From NCBI GenBank assembly GCA_029204225.1, contig CM055104.1, positions 55,983,447 to 56,047,446 on the forward strand: DNA of 64,000 nucleotides. Reading direction: 5' to 3'. The notes under the pieces were generated by a model. It was not told the origin of the DNA. It searched no databases and saw nothing but the letters and a program-made list of their open reading frames with translations. Below are positions 41,583-53,745 of this stretch, in pieces. This stretch comes from Diphasiastrum complanatum (taxonomy: Eukaryota; Streptophyta; Lycopodiopsida; Lycopodiales; Lycopodiaceae). The first letter of the stretch is position 1. Each line of letters begins with the position of its first letter. A program made the position numbers and the translations under genes.

Positions 41583-44540
41583 AAAAGACAAAATACACCC
41601 GATGATTCATCCAACAGGTTCAATTGTTTTCCAGATCCAAGTTGTTCTCCTTCACGTAGACTCTATCAGAGACGGCTTACGTGAAATACGAGATGCATAT
41701 GAGATCCATCCGCAAAGCCTAAACAGACACTCTATAAGTTCTTGGTCTATATCTGAATAAACATAGTCGATTTGGTAAGGTAATCAGTCATACCAAAATT
41801 CCACTAACCTGTTTATTCATCTGGGGGGGTATGAATACTATCTTCTCCTATGGATTAGGTATTTCCTAGAATCTGAGTTATGATGCACCAATCTTAACTC
41901 TCCAGATTTCCGAGACCATACCATATCATAAGAGTGTATTACAATTCTTAAAAGACACATGAGCTGTTCACAAAGTCCTTTCCATCTGGAAAGTTCCGGA
42001 CTTTTACAACTCACACACGGTGCCAATATAAGGACTGTAATCTAAAAAAATGCCCTTACTTTAGACATGGCACAAATTGTCATTCCAAAGTTAGGGTCCA
42101 ATCTAGAATACGTCTAGATTTTCCTCTTAAGTTGTAATCTAGAATAACTTAAGATTTACCGAAACCTCATTACGTGAAATTCTAACTTTTGGAAAACAAC
42201 TATCCAACTCTCTTGAGTCTTCCGGGATAGCATTCCATCCTTTCCGAACGAGAAAAGATAAGTCCCAAAAGTTTTCGTGTATTCTATGCACACACATATG
42301 TAAACGAGTCCAAAATGACTCATAGACGATGTGACTTATAAGCAATACATTTCAACAATAGTATCCATAATATTTAAATGTCTAGGTGTGGTACCAAAAC
42401 ACCACATTTAATCCGATTCTACAGATAACTTCTTATCTGTACACAACACTTTCATAATCGAGAATCTTGTAACTTGATTATCCTCTAAGAGAGAATATTT
42501 CTCAAAAGAGTGCTATTTCACAATCTCAATCGGAGATTAACTCAAAAGAATATATTGTTAGCATGAATGTTTTCTCTTGCATCAACCCACGGATCTCAAT
42601 CCATACTAAAATCAAGTTGATTGCTTCCAGCAAGGAACAGGTTTCAACAAACAACTTGCAATAGAATTTTCAAGTTCTGACACAAATCAATCGGACTTAT
42701 TATCAGCCACTTTTCTACCACAAGAGTACTTTCTAAATTTCCTCCCTTTAAATCTTCAAACAAGATATCTACTATAATCCATAAAGGCTATCTGTAATAT
42801 CTAAATATCCTATCATTTTTTATTCATAAAACAGGTCCATCATTGATATAACAGATTCCACCTTGAATCTTTGACCGATGTTTCTCCTTGTTAATTCTCT
42901 TTTCTTCCTACTTCTCCCCCTTTTTAACAGGAAACGACACGAGTTTCCAAGGGGTACAGATCATTTGAGATTTTCCCAAGAGAAGTTTCAAAGAAGAGAT
43001 CCAAGAAAATCAAGAAAGTCAAAGAAGTGTTGCATCATCGTCAAATACCAATGATGTCCCAGCACAGTGACTTAACAAAAGATCTTCTTTATTACCAAGT
43101 TTGAGAATTGACCCGTAAATCAGAAAATGATTACTTGAAGATTCAAGGAGAGAAAACAATTTTAGAAAATGGTTTCATTAACCATTTTTGTGACATCGTC
43201 CATGGTCAACGGGTAATCAGAATTACCTTCCAAGGAATCACAAAAAAGTCAGGTTAATTTATGAGTTATTCACCAATATATCTTTTATAAAGAAATAGCT
43301 TGTCGGGTTTTCGGTCTTGTAAATTTGAGATATCCAAAAAAAGGGGTCATGACCAATATCTCAAATTTCTGACAAAACACCCGTTTTATGACCGACAGTA
43401 TTTGGCATCATTAAGATTTACGGCCATACTACGGTCAACTGATCCACTTAGTTTCAGATCTTCATTTTGGAATTGCCTACGTCCCATACCACAGGTTCTT
43501 CCTCCATGAAGGCCCTCCACTTCCTGATCAAAGTGTCAGAAAAATAGTACAATTATATGAAGTTTTCGGGATTTATAAAAAAAACTTCCAACTTCACTCA
43601 AACAAACATACTTTCGTCTCTTTTCATAATCTTTACGGTCACCATAAGACTCACAGTGACAGATTTAGAAATGGGGGAAGAATGAACCGGCTTTTTCTTG
43701 TTCTTAACAACAAATAGTGTTGGTATGCCCACTGCTTTAAGCACATCAAGAAACAACTTTTTCGTTCCATTCCAATTTCCATCTTAGGCTTCTGGGTCCT
43801 TTCTGGCCGTGCATGATTTTTGAAAAAATGATACCTTGGCCAAAAAAATCCAAGAATTCACATTCACGGTTGCCCACAGCAGTTAATCAAAGTGAATCCA
43901 ATTCGTCAATTGTGAAAAGCCTTACGAAATTCCTCTAGGAATTCCGCCCAATCACAATTCTATGGGTTGCGTCCTCCACCACGAGGGCTTTGGCCAACAA
44001 TTTATCCAGTCAATCGCCGGAATAAATTTCCGATTGTTAGCCCAAGTTGTGAATCACAATGGCTAATTGTTGAATAGATTTTGCATTGAGTTTTTTTTTC
44101 TGTTTATTGCCTAAATGAAATTCCCACACACAATGGTCAAAACTTTGCAACCATGTGTTTAATATTTTAGGGGGTCAACACAGTCGAGTGATGCCGAGCG
44201 AATTTTCATTTGCCACCCCTTACAAGAATTTCATTTCCACCATTTGCAAAAAAATCGAAAAATTTTACGTTCGGTTGAACTCATTACGGGTATAATTTTC
44301 TAATAGAGCAATGTCCAAAAAAAAACGTAGTTCTTTTTAATGGACAATACCGTGCTTATAGAATGTATACCAATGATTATGCAAAATGGATCTGTGCAAC
44401 AAATTTGCGCAAAAAACCACTGCACTCATCGAAATCTAATGCACATGACTTTTTAAGCCATTGATATTTCACAAGTGCCTTAACTGCATTCCATAAAAAA
44501 TACGAGCGACCACAATTTCATGTTGCCGAATCCTCACATG
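41583..44540. other. Eroded sequence between chromovirus tail and G4
   Basis: Nearly 3 kb without a recognisable domain on either strand. By position it should be the rest of the minus-strand chromovirus pol, plus the leader or LTR of G4 near the right end, but I see no RT, RNase H or protease motif. Open frames here are short and motif-free. Confidence 0.3.
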
Positions 44541-45513
44541 CACGTAATGTTCCACATACTGAAAAAAGGACCCCAAAGCTAGACTTACCTAAGTACGATG
44601 GTAACACTGATCCTCAAAGATTTCTCCAAGTCTTTGAGAACGCCTATGACGTCTACGGTGAGACATCACCAGAGGCCATGGTCCAGCTCTTCTCGATGAC
44701 CATGATCAATCGCGCACGAGAGTGGTTTTTTAACCTTGATCGTGAAGATAAACGTGACTAGTTACTCTTGAAAGAGACCTTCATCAAACGGTTCAAGCCT
44801 TTTCGCTTGATAGAAAGCCCTTTTGTCAAATTAACTAAAATCAAAATGACAAAAGACGAAAAAGTACATGACTACATTGAACGATTTAAACCTTAAAAAG
44901 TCAGGTACAAGAGTAACCTACCGAGTCCATGCTCATCATTTGGTTCCTTGTTGGACTCCCACGATGGATACGACGTGAACTTCGTTCCAATGATGAATAT
45001 ACATCATTGAAACAAGCCATGTCTGATGCCATTCGGGAAGAAGATGAGGGCTCAGATGTGGATGAACCACGTGAACGAAGAGCACATCGTGCCATCCAAG
45101 AAGCTCGACCAAACAATGACACACGAGAACAATTATGGAAAACACAGATGGAGTTGCTTAATCAGCAACACCAACAACAGATGGAGAAACTCACAAAAGA
45201 GTTTCAAAACACTCTTAAGTCTATCCAAAGTTCGATGCCAGGTCAGTTACCCACTGGCCAAATCCATCATAGACAAGAGAACACGTGGTGCCCTCACTGC
45301 CGAGGAACACACAGTGGCAATGAGTGCCCTTCATACCAACCGGTCCCAGATACCTCCATGATCAAATGTGAAATCTGCAACTTTATGGGGCATACCTCCC
45401 TTTATTGCTATTATAACACGAGGAATCAGCCTCACAACCAGTCAGGAGGACATTATCAACCTCCTCGACAACCATTTGTTTCACAGCAACAACACACGTC
45501 CTATCCACCATGA
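44541..45513 (+). pseudogene. gag: Ty3/gypsy gag, element G4
   Basis: The gag core is readable at 44570-44900 (PKYDGNTDPQRFLQVFENAY, MINRAREWFFNLDREDKRD, then KETFIKRFKPFRLIESPF), with stops near 44759 and 44895. The frame 44929-45513 continues with a coiled, Gln-rich stretch (QMELLNQQHQQQMEKLTKEF) and two zinc knuckles: CPHCRGTHSGNEC, with three residues before His, and CEICNFMGHTSLYC, canonical. It is a distant homologue of G1, with the same paired-knuckle layout. Confidence 0.85.
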
Positions 45514-45537
45514 AACAACCAGATCCATATACAAGAG

Positions 45538-46422
45538 TTGCCCAGACAACCTAGACATGAACCTCAACCACAGCTGGCACTCTTAGGACCACCACCACGA
45601 GGACAACAGGATCTAGGAGCACAAAAACATAGACATCCACTGGTAGAAAACTCCTACAATCAATCATATCATCATGATATATCAATTCCATCATCTAGCC
45701 ATCACCAGTATCAAACCGACAACTCATGTTCGTGCAAACAAGCTGAGTATTCCACACCACCAGAAAACCCAACACAGCGAGCCATCCAAGATGGTTATGC
45801 TATCGCCACCGGACCAATGAGCAACCGCTGCTTTATCTGTGGCGAAACAAGACATTTCATGGCTGACTGTAAAGTCGAAAACCAATACCATGCGAAATGT
45901 CCTGACTGGCGTCAAAAACAGATGCGTGCCAAGCTTAAACAACCAATCAAGCCCTTGTCAGAGGGGACAGACAACAACCAGTCCGACAAAGCTTCCACGT
46001 CTGGTAAAGAATCAACTCAAATGATTTCTAAAGTCCCAGAACATTTTGTGGACCCACCTTTCGATCTTCCACAGAAGTTCAAAGACTTTACACTGGATGG
46101 CGTTGTTATCCAGTTACCGCAGCCACATCGGAAACCTACACCAAGTTCCAATTCTTTTGAAGGACCCGCTAAGACAATTCCACTAAACCTTAAGGATCCT
46201 GACGAGGACATAGATCACATAGTTCATGTTGGTGCACATCTGTCATCAACCCAACTGTCTGATCTAGAAACTTTATTACGCAAATACAAGGATGTATTTG
46301 CATGGAATTATACCGAAATGAAAGGAAGCCCCCCTGAAATAGTAGTATATCGGATTCCTCTAGAATACAATGCTAAGCCTGTTAGGGCTAAACCTTACCG
46401 CAGTAACCCAGTATATCGTTAA
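45538..46422 (+). pseudogene. G4 gag tail with third zinc knuckle fused to pre-RT segment, no protease
   Basis: A 294-codon open frame. Residues 1-95 are Gln/His/Pro-rich; a third zinc knuckle CFICGETRHFMADC lies near 45833-45875. After about 80 residues the pre-RT segment follows (STQLSDLETLLRKYKDVFAW, then PVRAKPYRSNPVYR). The protease that lies between these parts in G1 is absent, and the fusion is open. A TAA at 46420-46422 separates it from the RT frame. Confidence 0.8.
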
Positions 46423-47330
46423 AGGATCGATGAGGATATTAAGAAATTGCTAGATGCTGGCTTCATTTATGAAGTCCAACATACTGATTGGGTATCACCC
46501 ATTGTGGTTGTACCCAAGAAAAACGGCAAGCTTCGTATCTGTGTTAACCTCAAGAACCTTAATGCAGTTACGAAGAAAGACCATTTTCCCTTGCCCTTAA
46601 CGACCCAAATATTAGAGGAAATGGCAGGAGCTGAAGCTTTCAGCTTCTTGGATGGATTCAACGGTTATTTTCTTATTCAAATAGCCCCTGAAGATAAACA
46701 TAAAATGGCTTTTGCCACAGAGAACGACATTTATGCTTATAACGTTATGCCTTTTGGCTTATGTAACGCCCCCTCCACTTTCCAACGGGTCATGCAACTA
46801 GCCTTTCAGGATCTATTACATCGGATAGTGGAGATTTATCTCGACGATCTAGGTGTACATTCTTCCGTTGTTACGCACTTAGACGCCTTGGAAAAAATCT
46901 TCATTTGTTGTCGTAGGTTCGGCATCTCACTAAACCCTGATAAATGCCAAATATGGGTCACCCTCGGGGTTGTACTCAGACATATAATATCAAAGGACGG
47001 TATTTCTACCGACCCGTCAAAAATCATGGTTATCGTGGACATGCCCCTACCTGCAACGGTGAATGAAGTATATGTCTTCCTCGGTCATACCAACTATTAT
47101 CGCATCTTTATAATCGACTATGCCGGCAAGGCACGCCTCGTTTATTTAGTTGTGGTAGATCCGCGCAAGGCCTTTGAGGAGTTGAAAACAGCCCTCACGA
47201 TGGCTCCCATACTCCACTCGCTAGATTACACGAAAGAATTCCATGTGCATACTGACGCAAGTAAATATGCCATTGGAGGTCTCCTTGCACAACCGGGCTA
47301 GTATGGCAAAGATTTTCCTATACTCAATCA
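46423..47330 (+). CDS. Ty3/gypsy reverse transcriptase, element G4, open frame
   Basis: The open frame 46447-47301 (284 codons) encodes an almost complete RT: VPKKNGKLRICVNLKNLNAV, FSFLDGFNGYFLIQIAPEDK, MPFGLCNAPSTFQRVM, catalytic YLDDLGVHS (about 46840-46865), LNPDKCQIWV and the thumb with FLGHTNYYRIFI. The RNase H begins (FHVHTDASKYAIGGLLAQPG) and ends at a TAG at 47299-47301. RNase H sequence is lost by about 47330. This is the best-kept gypsy RT in the window, although it lacks RNase H, integrase and protease. Confidence 0.9.
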
Positions 47331-47400
47331 TATTTTTTCACGCTTGAAGTTCTTCACTTGCATACCATAGATCCATCCCTTCATATTGAAAATTTGATCA

Positions 47401-47567
47401 ATCTCAACCGACGAGATTCACTTCAATCTCAACCAACGGGATCCACTTCAATCTCAACCGACGGGATCCACTTCAGTTTCAACCGACAGGATCCACTTCA
47501 GTCTCAACCGACGGATTCCAGTTCCATCTTGACCGACGGGTTCCAGTTCCATCTCGACCCTCCTCCC
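47401..47567 (+). repeat. 25-base tandem array with ACCGAC cores
   Basis: Units of 25 bases, about six to seven copies, consensus near ATCTCAACCGACGGGATCCA. ACCGAC starts at 47407, 47457, 47482, 47507 and 47532; the unit at 47432 has ACCAAC. The spacing is exactly 25 bases. ACCGAC is the DRE/CRT core bound by plant DREB/CBF factors. It lies just after the truncated G4. Confidence 0.9.
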
Positions 47568-47764
47568 CTTTACCCCTACCAACCAACATGCATACAAACT
47601 TTAAGTTTAATAATTGTAAACTTTAAGTTCACAGGGACATCTATTCCCCCCCGCTCTTCCTTTCAACTATTCTCCCCTCCTCGGGCACCTTCCCACGGCC
47701 TGATCGCGCAATACACGGGATTCCATAAACTCTCGAACAGAGAGCTACCAGCAGGGTATCTGCC

Positions 47765-47773
<9 letters not shown>

Positions 47774-47819
<46 letters not shown>
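47774..47819. repeat. (GA)n microsatellite next to a CG run
   Basis: About 22 GA repeats preceded by CGCGCGCGC. Simple sequence; the Arg/Glu- and Ser/Leu-repeat frames that cross it on both strands are artefacts. Confidence 0.95.
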
Positions 47820-47821
<2 letters not shown>

Positions 47822-50649
47822 GCAATGGTTGACAACTTGACTACTTAGATTGGTTGTTTGACGGCCATAGCATGAAATAACTTGTCGTTGGTTGAGTTTT
47901 AGTTGGCTGTGGGTGACTCGTGGAGACCACAAATTCAATCGATTTGCCCTACAGACATGCGGTCTGTCACGAAAGTTCTATAGTCTATAGTCATCCATGG
48001 CGAAGAATCAAAGATTAGACAAGTCCCATCACTGTTCACACCTGACTGCGGCCCTGCAACAGTGGACTGAAACATGCTTCGAGGCACCCAGACCCTACAG
48101 GCACCCAGACCCTACTGACCTGTGGATTTCCAAAAGGTTTATGGCCCTGCTATAGCGCAACTCATTGGAAGGTTTTGGAAGGGTTCACAACCTGCTGTTA
48201 CAACGCATTTTCGGAAGGAGCCAAACCCAGCTGACCCTCACCGAGGCCCTGAATTAGAATCTGCTAGCTCGCTACATCCCATACTGTAGCTCGTTGGAGG
48301 CTGCCTCTGTGTGCGATGCCCTGCCTCTGTTCGCTGCTCCTACAGCTCCTCGCTGGCCCTGTGCACCTGCTTACTACCCGCTGTCCACCTACGGCCCTGC
48401 TATTTATGGCTGTTGTGTCTGCAGCTCCTCGCTACTGCCTCCTCGCTGGGTGCTAATGTATCCACAGACCGGTTATGACTGTTTTGACAACAAGGTTCCA
48501 AGCCAAACTGTTGATTTGCTACCTGCGAAATTTTCAGAACTACTGATTTACAGTGGAGCGACCATCTATTCTCTCTCTGATCTCTGTCCACTGCCTGTTC
48601 ATAGTCGATAGAGTTACAGATTGTGGAAAATTTCATGGCTATCAGTAGCTGTCCACTACCCTGCCTATCCATCGCTGACAGAGAGACAGTGTTTTGAAGA
48701 GTTCATCGCCACGAGAAGTGTTTCTACCTTGACTATCCATCCTTGCCATTAAGAGTGGTGTTTTGCTGTCATCCTATGTTGCAAAATCGATGCTTTCTAA
48801 GGCACCGTACCTTTGCTGACTCGACATGAATCGCTCGTGTTGGTCAAAACTAAACCAAAGATGTGCAGAGCAGAGAATCTCTATAGTTTGAAAGAACGAC
48901 AAGCACATTTCTGAGAGGATATTCATCTGCGGTTTCTACTTCAGCAGCCAAAAGATTGCGATTGTCATTGAAGGAGTGAAGTGGCATTCATGACTAGAGT
49001 ACCCACACATAATGGATACCTAACGACATTCGGACTGTCATTGCTATTTGTGGACTTGTTGTGATAATCTACTCTACTTAATTCCCCGTTTATATTCATC
49101 TCGATTGTATGAAGGATTTTGTTCTTACTTTCAAGCACATGGTGGCAAGGCTTCGTTACGTAAATCATTTATGGTAGTGAATCATTTTTGTGCTACCTCA
49201 AGTAGAGAAGTGTATAAATCATAGTAATGGTATGAAAAAATACAGTTTGTATGAGTTGTGTAGAGAACGAATTTCTTCACACTGTTTTTTCGACCTACTA
49301 ATCACTAGCCGAATCCAAGAGAAGTTTGGAAGTCAGTACGAAAATATTTTTACAGTTTATGCTTCAATAGTATGGAACTACTAGTTGAACAACCATAAAA
49401 CGTCAAGTTCGGAAGCATTTTTCCCATTTTCGTCATTTATGGAGAGTGTATGATTGGACCCGACCTCTGTGAAACACCAGAGCGGGAAGTCTGCCAGATC
49501 CAGTTGAAACACACTGGCCTGGCTAAAGTCGCACTAGATACACCATTTCCGGTACTGTCTAGTGAAATAGCTAGACCCGGAACTTGGAAAATGCTACTGC
49601 TCATTCAACAGAGTGGCAGGCATAACTCAACCATCACTACACTGTTCTGACCTAAGACCTAGTTTTTGGATCGACAACACCTAGAAGCTAGGGTTTCGGG
49701 ATATTTATCAAAAGTCACTCCAAAAGAAATGGTTTACAATTCCGTTATGCATTACAATGTGCCCGCACTAGTCATTTGCTCATTAGGGTTACTTGACATG
49801 TTGAAAGAGACTAATACGGTTATGCTGGCTAGGATATTCTATAGTAGCCATCATATGAGTAATGTAGACCAATTCTAAATGTGTTTACTATTTGTGTCAT
49901 TGTATCCACGCAACCCATAGGGAAGAGGACATTCGTGTCTGCAGCTCATTTTTAGAGGTGACTTACTGTGACCATCGATATATGGAAATACTAAATACTC
50001 TACGGTACTCAGGCGGAAAGACAGTACGTTTCATGAGTCATCAGTTTGAACATTTTTGACATGAGACATAGTTGAATCACTGAAGGATATAGTAGTTCAG
50101 GTTGTTGTGATGAGTGAGAGTTAAATAACGGGTCATTTGTCCGTAGAAGTAAGTTCAAGACATGAGTTTAAGACTAGGCATATTCAGAGGTCATAGTTTG
50201 ACATACCACAGAATGCTATGAAGCAGTGTTGTCATAGCAACTCTACAACCTTGTCGCTATCGTTTTGCTAGAGGTCACATGTACCAAAACTACTAACGAC
50301 TGTCTGGTATAGCGCAATACCCAACCCATCGCATTACTAGGAGATCACACTGTGGGGGCCATAACCAAGCTAGACGATCGCCAACGAGCCAGGCTAGCAT
50401 CAACAGAACGTTCCGTGAAAATACGGTGACTAGCATCCTATAAGTTAGGGTTACCATTACAGTATACCCACGAATGACATGATAGACCTAGCGGTGCCTT
50501 AGGGTTAGCGTGACCATGCCGTCAGACCTAATGAAACTAGTCTAACACTATGTCCAGCTATTTAGACATGATACGTTCAGTACTGCATGGAAGTTAGAAC
50601 GACAATGAGCTTGTAGAAATTACAAGGGCGTTACGATGAACGGTACCTA
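47820..50649. other. Unassigned 2.8 kb
   Basis: No recognisable domain. It contains a 17-base tandem duplication (AGGCACCCAGACCCTAC, about 48079-48113) and a 105-codon frame (48294-48611) rich in Ala, Pro and Leu that looks like a chance frame over GCTCCTCGCTGG-type repeats. By position it may be LTR or 3' sequence of the Gly-primed element to its right. Confidence 0.3.
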
Positions 50650-50674
50650 GAGATCACCTGCCCTCACCCAAACC

Positions 50675-50919
50675 ACTTTTAGAAAAAAGAGTTATGTAAT
50701 CATCTGAACCACGTTAACAGAGACAGAAACTATCCTCTTCCGATCATACTTCTGGAAGCCTGGAAAACTTCCATTGGCTGGAGGAGCACGAAGCGATCGA
50801 ATGAGCCACCAGGGTTGGAAGTGGCTGTCCTCGGTCCCTACCGTAAGGGCATTGTGGGCCCTTTCCCTTTTAGGAATTTCTGGCGAAACCAACCCCACGT
50901 CCAAAAAAAACCCCTAACA
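50675..50919 (+). repeat. 3' part of an LTR of the Gly-primed gypsy element
   Basis: Matches 15990-16230 and 55025-55263 closely and ends ACCCCTAACA just before a primer-binding site. The start of this LTR could not be fixed; unit A suggests it is long. Confidence 0.7.
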
Positions 50920-50920
50920 T

Positions 50921-50939
50921 TGGTGCGTCTGCTGGGAGG
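50921..50939 (+). other. Primer-binding site, tRNA-Gly(UCC), first copy
   Basis: TGGTGCGTCTGCTGGGAGG matches the complement of the plant tRNA-Gly(UCC) 3' end, with one C-to-T change at base 13 and a change at the last base. It follows the LTR end CTAACAT. A second, better copy lies 133 bases downstream. Confidence 0.75.
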
Positions 50940-51053
50940 AACATTATATTGCTTGGTAGAATAATTATCCATGTCGATTGGTTTACAAAGCATATGTTTT
51001 AGAAATGGGTTGTCATTCAAGTGAGCAACTCTGACCCGCCAGACGCTTAACAT

Positions 51054-51072
51054 TGGTGCGTCTGCCGGGAGT
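51054..51072 (+). other. Primer-binding site, tRNA-Gly(UCC), second copy
   Basis: TGGTGCGTCTGCCGGGAGT equals the complement of the plant tRNA-Gly(UCC) 3' end over 19 bases. It is preceded by CTTAACAT, like the first copy, as if a short LTR end were repeated. Confidence 0.8.
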
Positions 51073-51258
51073 GACTTGATAAGAGAATACTGCTTGGAGA
51101 GTAGTCATGCTAGCAATGATCTACAAATTTCATGTGTCTCAAATTGTATGTGTTGAGAACGATTTTGCTATTTAGACTGTCAGTCTCACACTAACACCTT
51201 AGTGAGAGCTACTGGAGTAGTGTCGAATGTTGTTTTCAAAGACAATTATTAGGTCAAA
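51073..51258 (+). other. Leader before gag B1
   Basis: Short non-coding leader between the second Gly site and gag. The tandem duplication begins inside it at about 51241 (second copy from 56243). Confidence 0.6.
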
Positions 51259-52769
51259 GTGGTTACCATCGCACAAAGATGTGTGCTGATCCCACAAAGA
51301 TTGGCTATAGAAATTTCATTGCATGAGACTAGTCTACTGCCTAGAAAACCAAGTCCAACCATAGATGGTGGAAGGAGGGCGGCCAGAAATCCACCTCTCT
51401 TCCCCTCAAAAGTTGTAGAGACTCGAGAACAGTTATCACAAGACCTCACAACGCCAATTCTTCTTGAGGATCGAGATGATATTACAATCAATTTGGAAAT
51501 AGCAATAGCACTCTCATTGCAAGAGTGAGAAGCCTCATACACATATGACATTCGACAAAAAGTAGAGATACGGGAATTCTCAACACAGAATGATAGTGAG
51601 GATGAGATTCTTGAACCAGTTGAGAGCTATAGTGATGAATCTGACTGGGAGACTGTATCTGAGGATGAAAAGCCAGAGCCCAATGAGGTGGCAGGTGATA
51701 AAGTAGTAAGTGAAGAAGAGACGATAGGTGATGACATAGTGTCAAAATAGAAAACAATGAATGAAAGCGAGGTTGAGTCAGATCTGGATTTCGATCAAGC
51801 AGATCATAATGATCATAACATAAACGAAGAAGTCTTAGGTGAAGTTGACGATCGAGCTCAAGCACCAACTGTACAAACACTTGATCTATACCTATCACAT
51901 CGGTGATCAGGAGAGTCACTCAGCCAATAGTTGTTCCTGATGACACCGAGAGGGTACCTAGTATAGTAGGCTCTCTACCACAATTCCATTGAAACAATAA
52001 TGAAGATGACCACGAGCATCTCGAAGATTTTGAGACACTAATGGTTGTTAATGCAATTGTGAATCCGACGCATAGGATAATGTTATTTCCCACAACTCTG
52101 GTAGGAGAAGCCAGGCGCTGGTACTATAATTTACCCAAAGCTTCCATTACAACCTGGGAAAAATTGTTTGAACTATTTTTATCATAGTTTGGACTCAAAT
52201 ACAATATTGATAGCTTGATATTCGCTCTGACCACGATACAACAAGAACCAAGTGAATCAGTATGTTTATATGTTAAACGACTCAAGGATCTCGTTCGCCA
52301 ATTGAACATAGGGCTAGCGACAAAGGTATCATCTCAACTAGTACTCACCTTTTTCTTGAGGGGCCTACAACGAGCTATCCAGCTAGAAGTACGCCAATTT
52401 GGGGCTACATCATTTGAAGAAGCAGTGTCTAGAGCCAGAACCACAGAAGAGGCCTTTTCTGCTACGAATGAATGCCAAACCATCTTAGCCATAATGAAAA
52501 TTGTGAACCATATGGTACCATTGAAAGAGGACACCAAACCAGTAGAACGTGATAAATCACCACTTGATAGTCCCACTTTTGTAGGAGGTGTTGCACTTGC
52601 ATGTTCCAAGACCTTTTGCAGATATTGTAGGGAGTGTGGCCATTCAGAGGATGGATGTTGGTCACAAGAGAATGGTATCAATAATAGAAATCGAAGGCAA
52701 GAACCGATAGGCCATGATTTCATGGATGACAAACTACTTAGAACCTACCAAACTTGGAATCAATCGTAG
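51259..52769 (+). pseudogene. gag: Ty3/gypsy gag B1 (left copy of tandem duplication)
   Basis: Degenerate gag. The N-terminal frame 51259-51528 ends in a TGA also found in B2. A very acidic segment follows (DSEDEILEPVESYSDES, VESDLDFDQADHNDHN). The gag core is LVGEARRWYYNLPKASITTW, then LTTIQQEPSESVCLYVKRLK, and a canonical zinc knuckle CRYCRECGHSEDGC lies near 52618-52660. Private lesions are TAG near 51749 (Trp in B2), a short deletion near 51890 and TAG near 52184 (Glu in B2). Shared stops are at 51526 and 51990. No protease or RT follows. Confidence 0.8.
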
Positions 52770-52943
52770 ATAGATTGTTGAGTGGCCTCTCAAGATGACG
52801 TAATCAGAACGGAAGGAGAGAAGCCCCCAATAAACTTGGTAGGAACACTCACAGAGAAGAAACGGCAGTTTCTTTCTTTTACACTGTGTCTAGCCACTTT
52901 AGGGCAGGCTGGGACCCAGTTCTAAGGCAAATTTGTGCCGATT
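52770..52943 (+). other. Sequence between gag B1 and unit A2
   Basis: Non-coding; repeated at 57773-57946 as part of the tandem duplication. Confidence 0.6.
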
Positions 52944-53042
52944 TTTCTCTAATAAGCGGGTTTTACATGCCGATTTTTCAGTTATTGGGAACTTAAGCTT
53001 CAATATTAGCCCGATTTTCTGTGCGAAAATATCGGCTAACAT

Positions 53043-53061
53043 TGGCGACTACCACTGGGTA
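53043..53061 (+). other. Degenerate tRNA-Arg-type primer-binding site, copy 2
   Basis: TGGCGACTACCACTGGGTA after CGGCTAACAT, the same sequence as at 13997. Confidence 0.5.
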
Positions 53062-53745
53062 GTATGGTCCCCATACGGCGGACCCAGAGTCCATGGTTTC
53101 GCAGACCAGCTCTTGGTAGTGGATCAAGTTTAGTGGGCTCAGCACCCTTGCTAGGTGATGCTAACCACAGTGAATTTCTGGGATGTTTCAACGACTTCCT
53201 TCCCAAAGGCCATCGATTGAGCCCTTAGGATCCATCTGCAACCGGATTGGATTTAACCGCAGCATCTTTGGTGTCTTCATACCTGTCAAAACCCACCTGT
53301 GACCTAAATGGCAAATGCTCCCAATTCCATCAGATGTAAGGCAATGCCCACTTTCGGACCCATGCATGGAGGGATATGCAAATGCAAATATCAGGAGTGG
53401 AGAGATGCAAGTCAACAGTATTGTGTCTAACATCGTGTCATTGATGTGTGTGTGAATGCATATGCAATGAGGCTTTGATGCCCCAACTCTGAAACCGGTC
53501 CAGACTAGTGTTTACCACCTCTTTTTTTTTTTTTTTTTAGACATTCAACGTATAGTCTCTAAGAACTGATTCGATGGGGAATAACCATTTCTCCTCTATG
53601 TATTGACTCTTCTCTCAAGCCCTATATTTTGACAGTAGTCCATGTAGGACAACATACTATCCTAAGATCCAATACACAAGATGGTAGGAAGTACTAGTTT
53701 TCTGCTAGTCTATGAAATCAATTCGAAAAATTGTCCTCACCTCTT

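Noticed and set aside
44929..45142. Antisense ORFs over gypsy gag and pol frames
   Set aside because: Mirror frames of coding sequence without motifs of their own; the same applies to many opposite-strand frames in the window.
47641..47938. Ser/Leu- and Arg/Glu-repeat ORFs on both strands
   Set aside because: They are translations of the (GA)n microsatellite at 47774-47819.
48294..48611. 105-codon Ala/Pro/Leu-rich ORF as a possible host gene
   Set aside because: Low-complexity frame over repeated GCTCCTCGCTGG-like words, no second copy, no motif and no exon signals.
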